This document shows, in pieces, positions 51,061 to 59,223 of a DNA stretch of 64,000 nucleotides (the stretch's first letter is position 1; each line of letters begins with the position of its first letter). Source of the stretch: Fimbriimonadaceae bacterium (GTDB lineage: Bacteria; Armatimonadota; Fimbriimonadia; Fimbriimonadales; Fimbriimonadaceae); NCBI GenBank assembly GCA_020847855.1, contig JADLBH010000003.1:1-64000 (forward strand). The letters run 5' to 3'. Under the pieces are notes generated by a model, which was not told the origin of the DNA, made no database searches, and saw nothing but the letters and a program-made list of their open reading frames with translations. Position numbers and translations under genes: made by a program.

Positions 51061-51471
51061 CAACTTACGGGGAGGATGACCAGCGACTCGCTGAACTCGC
51101 GGGCGGTCGTTCGGCATGCCGCCTCGCAGCTGGCGTCTTTGACTGCGAACACGGGGAACGAGCCGTACACCTATTCCGCCTTCGGAACGAAGGCGAAAGG
51201 GGGGACGCGCACCTTCCTCCGCGCAGGGGCCGGGGTGACCGCCTCCGTGCTGGACGACGGCAATGCGAAGTACACTCCGGGCGTGAGCGAAGTGCGCTCC
51301 GGGACGACTACGTTCAGCCATAGCGGCCTCAAGCACATGGGCGCGCAGACTGACGCGCCCATGTCCGGCTCGCCCGCACGAGCGGCGACTCGCTTGATGG
51401 CGAGCAGACGTTGTTCAAGCACCCAATGCCGGGCCAAAGGTTCCGACCCTCCGTTGAAGCGGGAACCCTGA
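51061..51471 (+). pseudogene. Orphan RHS tip fragment
   Basis: From about 51061 to 51360 the translation (TGRMTSDSLNSRAVVR, then TYSAFGTKAKGGTRTFLRAG, ASVLDDGNAKYTPGVSEVRS) matches residues near 1000-1090 of the intact RHS protein upstream, after which similarity stops. The frame continues to 51471 without recognisable content; a different frame stays open to about 51532. There is no signal peptide, repeat core or start signal. It lies 8 bp after the immunity gene and looks like a displaced remnant of another RHS C-terminal end. Confidence 0.7.
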
Positions 51472-51536
51472 ACGTGCCAGGCATCTCGGTCGAGAGTATC
51501 GCCTCCGAAAGAAGCTATGCGCGCGGTCATTAACGT

Positions 51537-51542
51537 CATAAT
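51537..51542 (+). promoter_or_regulatory. Candidate -10 (CATAAT) of the EVE gene, leaderless spacing
   Basis: GTCATAAT ends exactly 6 nt before ATG 51549. Confidence 0.5.
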
Positions 51543-51548
51543 CTGGCC

Positions 51549-52007
51549 ATGAAGTACTGGCTCATGAAGAGCGAGCCGGCCACATACTCGGTGGACGATC
51601 TTGCCAAGAGACGCAAGCCGGACATCTGGGAAGGGTGCCGCAACTACACCGTGCGAAACTTCTTTCGCGACATCATGAAGGCAGGTGACCTTGCCTTCTT
51701 CTACCATTCCAGTTGCCCTGAGCCTGGAATCGTTGGAGTGATGCGTATCGTCGGCGACGCTTACCCCGACCCTACCCAGTTCGACCCGAAGAGCCCGTAC
51801 CACGATCCCAAGAGCCCTCGGGACAATCCCCGATGGCTCGCTAGGGACGTCGAGCTCGTGGCGAAGTACCCGAGGGTCGTCACCCTCTCCGAACTCCGCG
51901 CAACCGCGGGGCTCGAGGGAATGGAGGTTCTCAAGCGGGGGCAACGCCTCAGTGTGCTGCCGGTGACAGAAGCGGAGTGGCAGGCGGTGGCGCGCCTCGT
52001 CGGCTAG
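51549..52007 (+). CDS. EVE-domain protein
   Basis: A 152-residue single-domain protein. MKYWLMKSEPATYSVDDLAK, DIWEGCRNYTVRNFFRDIMK, GDLAFFYHSSCPEPGIVGVM and WLARDVELVAKYPRVVTLSE are the conserved blocks. The EVE domain is related to PUA and YTH and is expected to bind modified bases in DNA or RNA; bacterial members are associated with RNA or restriction contexts. The gene is monocistronic, and its stop overlaps that of the GIN-domain gene by 4 nt (CTAG). Confidence 0.93.
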   Translation: MKYWLMKSEPATYSVDDLAKRRKPDIWEGCRNYTVRNFFRDIMKAGDLAFFYHSSCPEPGIVGVMRIVGDAYPDPTQFDPKSPYHDPKSPRDNPRWLARDVELVAKYPRVVTLSELRATAGLEGMEVLKRGQRLSVLPVTEAEWQAVARLVG

Positions 52008-52663
52008 TCAAACCGTACCTCGCCTATGCCGTCCTTGCTAACCGCTCGTTGTTTCGGGTTTCCGAGCACCTTCACCGACCCGACTCCGTTCGCGCTCACG
52101 GCGACACTCTCGCTGGCATAGACCTCAACCGCACCCACACCGTCCAGGGTGACCTTCGCAGTTTTCGACTTCAGCCCCCCGAGCTTGAGCGCGCCGACAC
52201 CGTTCGAGTCCACGACGAGTTCGTCCACCTCGCCCGTGAGCTCGATCGCGGCGACTCCGTCGTTCGTGACCTCGAAGCTCGTGCCCAGTCTTGGCGCTCC
52301 CTTCAAGCTTCCTGGAGACTCGCACTCGATGCTTGTCAGGGGCTCGGTGCAGACGACACGCACCCTGAGGTCGCTGTTCTGGATGCTGCCCTTGATCTTC
52401 AAGACCAGCTTTCCCCCGCTAGACTGAGCCTCGAATAGCTTGACGTGGGCCTCGTCGCCGCTCACCGTGACGGAAGGCTTCTCTCCCTTCCCGGCTTGGA
52501 CCAGCTCGACCGACGCCGGCGAGTCCATTACGACGCTGTGAAAGGCCGCGACGTCCGTCGTCACCGTCGCTGCCTTACCGGAAGGAGGCACGCCGGTCAG
52601 TTTTCCCGCACCCGCACAGCCGACGGTGACGAGCAAGCCCGCTAAGAGAACCATCCGTTCCAT
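52004..52663 (-). CDS. GIN-domain (DUF2807) lipoprotein
   Basis: A 219-residue protein with a lipobox (LLVTVGC, Cys16) and a beta-helical GIN domain to the end: FHSVVMDSPASVELVQAGKG, SVTVSGDEAHVKLFEAQSSG, LTSIECESPGSLKGAP, then repeated V-x-x-x-GVGAL-type turns (VDSNGVGALKLGGLKSKTAK; GVGAVEVYASESVAVSANGV). It resembles short DUF2807 proteins that sit in the envelope. No activity is known. Confidence 0.85.
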   Translation of the reverse strand: MERMVLLAGLLVTVGCAGAGKLTGVPPSGKAATVTTDVAAFHSVVMDSPASVELVQAGKGEKPSVTVSGDEAHVKLFEAQSSGGKLVLKIKGSIQNSDLRVRVVCTEPLTSIECESPGSLKGAPRLGTSFEVTNDGVAAIELTGEVDELVVDSNGVGALKLGGLKSKTAKVTLDGVGAVEVYASESVAVSANGVGSVKVLGNPKQRAVSKDGIGEVRFD

Positions 52664-52703
52664 GCGTTGCCCTACTGTCGAAGGACATCAGGGGTTGCAT
52701 GGG

Positions 52704-53885
52704 CTAGGCGTCCAGAAGAGCCGCGATCCCTGGCAGGGTTTGGCCTTCCAGGAACTCTAGCGAAGCACCGCCTCCCGTGCTGACGTGCGAGACCTTGTCC
52801 GCGAGGCCGAACTGCTCGATCGCAGCGGCACTGTCGCCTCCGCCCACCACGGTCGTGCCATGGCACTCCGCCATGGCCTCGGCAACTTCGCGGGTACCTG
52901 AGGCAAACTGCGCGATCTCGAACACGCCCATCGGCCCGTTCCAGACCACGGTTTGGGCACCGCGCACGATCTCGCTAAATCGCTCCGCGGTACGTGGGCC
53001 GATATCGAGGCCCAGCATGTCTGGCGGCACTTGCGACGCCAGCGAGATTGAAGACTCGGTGGTGTCGCTCACTACGGAAGCAACTACGCAGTCGAGTGGG
53101 AGGACGAGCTTGGAACCGAGAGGCGAATCGAGGAGACCGCGGCAATAGTCGAGGCTCCCTTCTGCCAGCAACGAACGGCCGATTTCGAATCCCTGGGCCT
53201 TAAGGAAGGTGAACATCATCCCTCCGCCGATCAGCAGGCTGTCCACCCTGGGCAGGAGGTTTTCGATCACGGCCACTTTGTCGGCGACTTTCGCTCCACC
53301 GAGAACCGCCACAAACGGCCTCTCCGGGTTATCGAGGAGCTTGCCGAGGAATTCGAGCTCCTTCTCGATGAGAAAGCCGGCGTAAGCGGGCAGGAGCGCG
53401 GCAACGCCGACCGTGCTCGCGTGGGCCCGGTGGGCGGAGCCGAAGGCGTCGTTCACAAAGGCGTCGAAGCCTTGGGCAAGCTCTCGGGCAAAGGCAGGGT
53501 CGTTCGCCTCCTCCTCGGGGTGAAAGCGGACATTTTCGAGTAGGACGGCCCGGCCGGGTTCGAGCTCGGCAACGGCGTGGGTCACTTCCGGCCCCACGCA
53601 ATCGGGGAGGAGAGGAACGGGCTGGCCGAGCAGTTCGGAGAGGCGAACGGCGACCGGGGCGAGGGAGAACTCCTCCGCCCGCTTGCCCTTCGGCCTTCCC
53701 AAGTGGCTACAGAGCGCGACCCGCGCGCCGTGCTCCAAGAGATAGCGGACCGTGGGCAAGGACGCCTCGATGCGACGATCGTCCGTGATGCGCCCTTCCT
53801 GGAGAGGAACGTTGTAGTCACACCGGACCAAGGCCGCCTTGCCTTGCCACTCGGTGCCGGCCACCGTCTTCTTCGCGAATCCCAT
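52704..53885 (-). CDS. pgk: Phosphoglycerate kinase
   Basis: A 393-residue glycolytic enzyme transferring phosphate from 1,3-bisphosphoglycerate to ADP. N-domain substrate residues are in ALVRCDYNVPLQEGRITDDR, ALCSHLGRPKGK and LLENVRFHPEEEANDPAFAR; the C-domain nucleotide site has AVLGGAKVADK, FLKAQ, VVWNGPMGVFE and TVVGGGDSAAAIEQF. All catalytic residues are present and length is standard. It is not clustered with gap or tpi. CACAAT ends 7 nt before the ATG. Confidence 0.97.
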   Translation of the reverse strand: MGFAKKTVAGTEWQGKAALVRCDYNVPLQEGRITDDRRIEASLPTVRYLLEHGARVALCSHLGRPKGKRAEEFSLAPVAVRLSELLGQPVPLLPDCVGPEVTHAVAELEPGRAVLLENVRFHPEEEANDPAFARELAQGFDAFVNDAFGSAHRAHASTVGVAALLPAYAGFLIEKELEFLGKLLDNPERPFVAVLGGAKVADKVAVIENLLPRVDSLLIGGGMMFTFLKAQGFEIGRSLLAEGSLDYCRGLLDSPLGSKLVLPLDCVVASVVSDTTESSISLASQVPPDMLGLDIGPRTAERFSEIVRGAQTVVWNGPMGVFEIAQFASGTREVAEAMAECHGTTVVGGGDSAAAIEQFGLADKVSHVSTGGGASLEFLEGQTLPGIAALLDA

Positions 53886-53933
53886 CGCTAGGATTGTGAC
53901 AGCGGGACCACCTCTGGCCTGGGAGCCTCACGG

Positions 53934-53939
53934 TATGAT
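53934..53939 (+). promoter_or_regulatory. Candidate -10 (TATGAT) of the NIL/esterase/GT4 operon
   Basis: GGTATGAT ends 10 nt before ATG 53950; it overlaps an upstream in-frame ATG at 53935, which therefore is unlikely to be the start. Confidence 0.5.
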
Positions 53940-53949
53940 CCAGGGCGCA

Positions 53950-54189
53950 ATGCCCGAAGCTACCGTCAACCTCACAGCCACCGGAGCGCAAGTGGGGCAG
54001 CCTTGGATCTGGCGCCTGGCCAGGGAGTTCGACCTCAAGGTTACGATCGTGAAAGCGAACGTGGACTCCAGCTCCGGCTTCGTACAGCTTTCATTGGACG
54101 GCCCGGTAGAAGAGATCCAAAGGGCGACCGCATGGCTGATGACCACAGGCATGCACATTGATGCCGAGCAACGCTCCCTGGGCGTATGA
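53950..54189 (+). CDS. NIL-domain protein
   Basis: A 79-residue stand-alone NIL domain, a ferredoxin-like beta-alpha-beta fold: ATVNLTATGAQVGQPWIWRL, EFDLKVTIVKANVDSSSGFV, VEEIQRATAWLMTTGMHIDA. NIL domains occur at the end of methionine ABC-transporter ATPases, where they bind methionine, and in ferredoxins. Free copies are of unknown role. ATGA overlap with the next gene indicates co-translation. Confidence 0.85.
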   Translation: MPEATVNLTATGAQVGQPWIWRLAREFDLKVTIVKANVDSSSGFVQLSLDGPVEEIQRATAWLMTTGMHIDAEQRSLGV

Positions 54190-55070
54190 GCTTGCTCGAT
54201 CCCTGGGGTCCTCCGGGTTTTGATGATTTTTGGGCCGAGACCGCTCGCGGTGCCGCGAGCGCCGCTCTGGACTGGGAGCTGGCCGAGTCTGACCAGAAAT
54301 CACCCACAGGGCATAGGGTTCGAACCCTTCGCTTTCGGGGCTCGGACGGCCAACGGCGGGAAGGCTGGCTCGCCACCGACGGCTCCAATCCCTCGCCCGG
54401 CTTCCTCTGGGTGCCGCCGTACGGGCGCTGGTCCATGTCGCCGAACGAGTACGGCACCCGGCCAGGGTATGCCTCGCTCAGTCTGAACTTCTTTGGGGAG
54501 TCCGCGTTCCACGATGAGGCCTATACGCTCGAGCGAGGCTACTTCGCAGAAGGGGCGACGGATCCGAAGACGTGGGTGTTTCGCAGGATGTTTCAAGACG
54601 CTGTCATCGCCTTGCGGATTTTGGAGGCTCAACCCGAGGTCGCGTCCGAAAGGATCGGAGCGATGGGCCTGAGCCAAGGAGGCGGGATCGCGATCTGGCT
54701 GGGGGCTTGGTTCCCGCTCGTGCGGGCGGTGTGTGCGGACTTCCCGTTCCTCTCCGCGATGCGGAGCGTCTTCGCGAACAAGGTCCATCGCTTTCCGCTC
54801 AAGGAGCTCACCGACCTCATGGAGAGCGGTCACCATGACGAGGTCATGCGGTGCGTCTCCTTCTATGACACCGTGAACCAGGCGACGAGGTGCCGAGTGC
54901 CGACCCTGGTGGTAGCAGGCCTGAAGGATCCAGCCGTCCGACCGGAGGCCGTCCAGGCAACGTACGATGCCCTGGCCGGGCCCAAGGAGATCGAGAGGAT
55001 CAATTTTGGTCACGACTGGCACCCGAGCATGGTCGCGCGCAACCAAGCGTGGCTCGACCGATGGCTCTGA
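54186..55070 (+). CDS. Alpha/beta hydrolase, acetyl-xylan-esterase-like
   Basis: A 294-residue cytoplasmic hydrolase of the AXE1/cephalosporin-C-deacetylase group. Landmarks are GFLWVPPYGRWSMSPNEYG, the nucleophile Ser in RIGAMGLSQGGGIAIWLGAW, the Asp region in TLVVAGLKDPAVRPEAVQ and the catalytic His in NFGHDWHPSM. It overlaps the NIL gene by 4 nt and the glycosyltransferase gene by 10 nt. A role in deacetylating sugars, possibly on the product of the neighbouring glycosyltransferase, is an inference. Confidence 0.88.
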   Translation: MSLLDPWGPPGFDDFWAETARGAASAALDWELAESDQKSPTGHRVRTLRFRGSDGQRREGWLATDGSNPSPGFLWVPPYGRWSMSPNEYGTRPGYASLSLNFFGESAFHDEAYTLERGYFAEGATDPKTWVFRRMFQDAVIALRILEAQPEVASERIGAMGLSQGGGIAIWLGAWFPLVRAVCADFPFLSAMRSVFANKVHRFPLKELTDLMESGHHDEVMRCVSFYDTVNQATRCRVPTLVVAGLKDPAVRPEAVQATYDALAGPKEIERINFGHDWHPSMVARNQAWLDRWL

Positions 55071-56074
55071 GAATCCTCCATATCGCCTCCTCGATGCCCG
55101 ACGATTGGGGAGGGATCGAGCGCTACATCAGCTATCTCTCGGAAGCTCAGGTGCGGGCTGGCCAAAGCGTTGCGGTGGCTGCCGTCCCTGGATCGCCGCT
55201 CGCATCGAGGCTCGTTGCCCGGCAAGTTCCTGTGCGCCTCGCCAACAAGTACGACCTCCGAGCCTTGGGGACGTTCCTACGAATCTTTCGGGCCGAGCCG
55301 TGGGACGTCGCGGTGGCGCACTTCTCGCCCGACTATCTCGTGCCCGCATGGGCGGCGCGGCTGGCGGGCGGCCCTGCGATGATCCTCACCCGCCATGTCG
55401 CCGTTCCGCTCAAACCCGCCCGTGCGCGGCAGTACCGCGGCTTGTACCGAGGATTCGTGGCCGTATCAGGGGCAGTCGCGGAGACGGTGTGCGCCGCTGG
55501 CATCCTAGTATGCAAGGTCGCTCACCCAGGGGTTCCAGACCCTGGAGTGCGATCATTTCCTCGACCGCCCTTGCGAGCTTGCGTCGTGGGCCGCCTGGTT
55601 CGCGAGAAGGGACAACGTATCGCCATGGAAGCTTCGGTCGGCTCGAAGTGGGGATGGGACTTTGCCGGTTCTGGCCCGGACGAGGATGCTCTGCATCGGA
55701 TGCTGGGATCGAACACTCGGATGCTAGGGTCCGTGAGCGACCCGGCGGGCGTCATGGCCCGCTCGCACGTCGTCGTGATCCCCAGCACGTGGGTGGAGGC
55801 GTTCGGCCTCGTCGCGGTGGAAGCGATGGCGGTGGGGAGGTGCGTTGTCGCCTCTGCCCGTGGTGGCTTGGTCGAGATCGTTCAACCTGGGGTCACGGGG
55901 CTTCTTGTGCCGCCGTCCGATCCCGCCGCCCTGCGCGAGGCGATGGAGACGATGGATCTCGATCGGGCGCGAGCGATGGGCCATGCCGGCAGGCTCCGGT
56001 ACGAGGAGGGGTTCACGGTCGAAGCGATGGAGCGCCGAACCACGGCAGCCTACGAAACGATTCTCGCGAGCTAG
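55061..56074 (+). CDS. Glycosyltransferase family 4
   Basis: A 337-residue GT-B retaining glycosyltransferase. ALRILHIASSMPDDWGGIER and YISYLSEAQVRAGQSVAVAA begin the acceptor domain; ACVVGRLVREKGQRIAMEAS starts the donor domain, and PSTWVEAFGLVAVEAMAVGR holds the E-x7-E signature. It probably extends an envelope polysaccharide. The start at 55061 aligns with the family; the longer frame would lie within the esterase gene. The stop overlaps that of kdsA by 4 nt (CTAG). Confidence 0.92.
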   Translation: MALRILHIASSMPDDWGGIERYISYLSEAQVRAGQSVAVAAVPGSPLASRLVARQVPVRLANKYDLRALGTFLRIFRAEPWDVAVAHFSPDYLVPAWAARLAGGPAMILTRHVAVPLKPARARQYRGLYRGFVAVSGAVAETVCAAGILVCKVAHPGVPDPGVRSFPRPPLRACVVGRLVREKGQRIAMEASVGSKWGWDFAGSGPDEDALHRMLGSNTRMLGSVSDPAGVMARSHVVVIPSTWVEAFGLVAVEAMAVGRCVVASARGGLVEIVQPGVTGLLVPPSDPAALREAMETMDLDRARAMGHAGRLRYEEGFTVEAMERRTTAAYETILAS

Positions 56075-56907
56075 GTGGCGGGGGAGGTCGCCCAGACCGC
56101 CTGGATCGCACGCCGTATCGCGATCGCCTGCCGTAGGAGATCACGGAAGCTGGCGAGCGGCCACTGCGTGGCCTGGTCGCTCACGGCGTTCGCTGGATCC
56201 GGGTGTACCTCGACGAAGAGGGCGTCAATTCCGACGGCGGTAGCGGCGCGGACGAGGGCGGGTACAGACTCTCTGGCGCCGCCCGAGCTCGTCCCGCCTG
56301 CTCCAGGTCGTTGGGCGGAGTGGGTGGCATCGAAGCAAACCGGCACTCCAAAGGAACGCATCGTCTCGAGCCCCGGCATGTCCACGACCAGGTTGTTGTA
56401 GCCGAACGTCGTACCCCGTTCCGTCAGCATGACCCCGGCAGCATGGAAGGTGTCGAGCTTGGCCACGATGTTCCGGGCGTCTGCGGGCGCAAGGAACTGG
56501 CCCTTCTTGACGTTGACCGGCTTGCCCGTTTCCGCTGCCGCCTCGAGTAGGTCGCTCTGCCGGCAGAGAAAGGCCGGGATCTGGAGCAGGTCAACATATT
56601 CCGCGACGCTGGCCGCCTGGCTGGGGAGGTGGACGTCCGTGGTCGTCGGAACCCCCGCGGCCACTCCTGCGTCACGGATCCATTCCAAGGCGTCCTCTCC
56701 GGGCCCCCGGTCGGAACTGGCCGAAGTTCGGTTCGCCTTATCGAAGCTCGCCTTGAACACGTAATGAATCCCCAGCTCCCGGCATATCCCGGCGCAGGCC
56801 GTTGCGACCTCGACGCAGAGGTCGAACGACTCCGCCGTACACGGGCCCGCGATCACGGTGAGGGCGTCGGACCCGACTTCGAACCCTGGAAGCTCCAGCG
56901 TTCTCAC
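56071..56907 (-). CDS. kdsA: 3-deoxy-8-phosphooctulonate synthase (KDO-8-P synthase)
   Basis: A 278-residue TIM-barrel aldolase condensing PEP with arabinose 5-phosphate, the first committed step to KDO of lipid A core. VIAGPCTAESFDLCVEVATA, YVFKASFDKANRTSASSDRG, LLQIPAFLCRQSDLLEAAAE, VNVKKGQFLAPADARNIVAK and the C-terminal VEVHPDPANAVSDQATQWPL are diagnostic. Asp and His residues for a metal and Cys in AGPC suggest a metal-dependent type. Start is GTG 56907 with a 4-nt overlap (GTGA) into the dsbD stop. It supports an outer membrane with LPS. Confidence 0.95.
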   Translation of the reverse strand: MRTLELPGFEVGSDALTVIAGPCTAESFDLCVEVATACAGICRELGIHYVFKASFDKANRTSASSDRGPGEDALEWIRDAGVAAGVPTTTDVHLPSQAASVAEYVDLLQIPAFLCRQSDLLEAAAETGKPVNVKKGQFLAPADARNIVAKLDTFHAAGVMLTERGTTFGYNNLVVDMPGLETMRSFGVPVCFDATHSAQRPGAGGTSSGGARESVPALVRAATAVGIDALFVEVHPDPANAVSDQATQWPLASFRDLLRQAIAIRRAIQAVWATSPAT

Positions 56908-59192
56908 TGGGCGGCCGCCACGCCTTCCTCGATCCACTGGATGAACGGGCCCGGCCCGTTCGTCGCCCCCCCTTGGATCGTCACGACGGTACCGTCAGGC
57001 TTTTGGAGGACGTAGACCGGGTTCGTCACACTCTTGGTGAGCTTTTCCCGGAGGGCGGAGTTGGCACGGCTGGACTCGTCCTCTCGGTCGGTCACGAGCC
57101 AGACCGGAACCATGGATCCGATGAGTTCGGTGACCTTGGGGTCGGGAAAGACGGTGTTCTCCATCACGCGGCAGTTCACACAGAAGTCGCCAGTGAAGTT
57201 GAGGAAGAGCATCTTGCCCTCTGCAGTTGCGGTCGCGACGGCTAGGTCGTAGTCCTTGACCCAGGCGATGTGACCGTCCTTGGGTGCCTCGCCCGCTTTA
57301 GAGGCCACTGCGGAGGGGCCCCTTCCTGGGTAAGGATCCGGGGGGAGGAACCCAACCATCTGGCCGAGCGGGGCACCGTTGATCGCCGTGAGCAAGTAGG
57401 TCGCGAGACCGATGTTCAGGAAGCCAAAGACCCGCCGTCCCACGCCGATCTTGGGTTCGGGGCCGTCGGCATGGGGCAGGTTCATCGCACCCACGAGCCA
57501 GAAGCCCGCCATGGCGAACACAACGACCCAAACCGCGAGGAAGGCAGGCTTAGTGAGAAGCCCCCAGTTGAATGCGAGGTCCACGTTGCTCATGAACTTG
57601 AGCGCGGCCGCGAGTTCGAGGAACCCCATGTATGCTTTGGAGGACGCGAGCCATGAGCCAGATTTTGGCAGGGAGGCCAACCACTGGGGAAAGAGGGCGA
57701 GAAGATAGAACGGCACCGCGAAAGCAAAGCTGAACGCCAGCATTCCCAGGATCGGGTAGAGCACGTTGCCCGTCGCGACCGAGACCAATAAGGTACCGAC
57801 GAACGGAACCGTACATGTGAAGGAAGTGAGCGTGAACGCCACGCCCATGAGGATCGGCCCCGCCAAACCGGACTGCGTTCGAGAGCCCTTTTGGAACTTG
57901 TCTACGAACCCTTGCGGCAACGTGAAATTGAAGACACCAAAGAGCCCGAGCGCGAGCACCACAAAGACCATCGTGAGACCGATGTTCACCCAAGGGTTGG
58001 CGGCAAGCCGCTGGATCCCGGAGGCTCCGAAGAGCAGGCTCACTGCCAGGCCCAGCAGGGTGAAGGTGAGCATGATTCCCAGGCTATAGGCAAGGGCACC
58101 ACGGACGTCCTTCTTTCCCCCTTCCCCTCGCTTGCTGAAGAAGCTGACCGTGATCGGGATCATGGGCCAGACGCAGGGCGTGGCCAGTGCCGCGATGCCG
58201 GCGAGGAAGGCGAGCAAGAGGTAGGGAGCCAGGCCCTGAACCATCGCGCTTTGGATCGCGCTGGCCGTGGCGTCACCCCCAAGCGGGGCGGCCCCGGGCT
58301 TGGTCGCTGGGTCTGGGGGCGGTGGGCTCCCGGCCTGGGTCGTGGCAACCGGTGGCTCCGCGGGAGGCTCTGCCGGCTGCACAGGCTGCTCCACTGCAAA
58401 TGAGAGCGTCCGCTGCACCGTAGCGCCGTTCGCTCCGCGAGCCGTAAGTGTGAGGGTCGTGTTCTGCGTGAGGGTGAGTGACTGGGTGCCTACCGGATTG
58501 ACGTCGTAGCTCTGAGAGCCGTCGCTCAGCTGCACGGAGACCGCATTCTCGCTGCTCCAAGAGACCAGCACCGTCTCGCCGGACTTCACGCTGGAGACCG
58601 CGGAAGCGAAGCTCTTGATGCTCACCGGCCCGGAGACCCTGGTCGGGTCAATCGGCCTTACATCGGGGGGAGGCTGGCTCAGCACCGCGCCGCCAGAGGC
58701 GAGGCTCATCGTGCCCGTGACGGTCTCGCTGGTGGGCGGCCAGCAGTTCGTGTCGTCGCAGATCTGATAACCGACCTTGACACTGGGCTTGAACGGTCCC
58801 GGTTGGTCCGGGAGCGTAAGCTTGAAGGGCACCTCGATCGTGCCTTCGTACATCCCGAGAGGCTGGTCGAATCCAGGAAACGGCTTGGGCGTGCCCCTGG
58901 GATATCGGATCCCCGTAATTTTGGTGTTGGCGCCGCCGGACTCGATTGTGAAAGGAATGTTGGATGGGTCGGAGGGTGGGTTCTGGTACGCGTGGAAGGA
59001 GGGTGGGAAGGTCGCCCTAATCTTGGCGTCCACCGTGCTCCCAGCGACCGCCTTGCCGCTAGGGAGGACCAACTCCAGCCTCGGCTTGGGCGAGGACGGT
59101 TGCGACCAAGCCGTGACGACGGCGGACGCGAGCAAAAGGACGGCGAGGGTTTTCACGTGGAGGGGGTCCCGCAAGCCAAAACTCGCTCGCAT
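56904..59192 (-). CDS. dsbD: Thiol:disulfide interchange protein DsbD with inserted Ig-like/Pro-rich segment
   Basis: A 762-residue electron transporter passing reducing power from the cytoplasm to the periplasm. Signal peptide to about 30; N-terminal DsbD-alpha domain (about 35-165) with the Cys pair in VGYQICDDTNCWPP; then an Ig-like stretch (SSVKSGETVLVSWSSENAVS) and a Pro-rich linker (about 180-305) not found in ordinary DsbD; a TM domain of eight helices (about 315-610) with redox Cys in ATPCVWPMIP and TSFTCTVPFV; and a C-terminal thioredoxin-like domain with NFTGDFCVNCRVMEN. ATG 59192 starts 32 bp after sdhB. Confidence 0.92.
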   Translation of the reverse strand: MRASFGLRDPLHVKTLAVLLLASAVVTAWSQPSSPKPRLELVLPSGKAVAGSTVDAKIRATFPPSFHAYQNPPSDPSNIPFTIESGGANTKITGIRYPRGTPKPFPGFDQPLGMYEGTIEVPFKLTLPDQPGPFKPSVKVGYQICDDTNCWPPTSETVTGTMSLASGGAVLSQPPPDVRPIDPTRVSGPVSIKSFASAVSSVKSGETVLVSWSSENAVSVQLSDGSQSYDVNPVGTQSLTLTQNTTLTLTARGANGATVQRTLSFAVEQPVQPAEPPAEPPVATTQAGSPPPPDPATKPGAAPLGGDATASAIQSAMVQGLAPYLLLAFLAGIAALATPCVWPMIPITVSFFSKRGEGGKKDVRGALAYSLGIMLTFTLLGLAVSLLFGASGIQRLAANPWVNIGLTMVFVVLALGLFGVFNFTLPQGFVDKFQKGSRTQSGLAGPILMGVAFTLTSFTCTVPFVGTLLVSVATGNVLYPILGMLAFSFAFAVPFYLLALFPQWLASLPKSGSWLASSKAYMGFLELAAALKFMSNVDLAFNWGLLTKPAFLAVWVVVFAMAGFWLVGAMNLPHADGPEPKIGVGRRVFGFLNIGLATYLLTAINGAPLGQMVGFLPPDPYPGRGPSAVASKAGEAPKDGHIAWVKDYDLAVATATAEGKMLFLNFTGDFCVNCRVMENTVFPDPKVTELIGSMVPVWLVTDREDESSRANSALREKLTKSVTNPVYVLQKPDGTVVTIQGGATNGPGPFIQWIEEGVAAAQ

Positions 59193-59223
59193 GCCTTCAA
59201 GTTTCCTCGTCAGGCCGTTCCTC

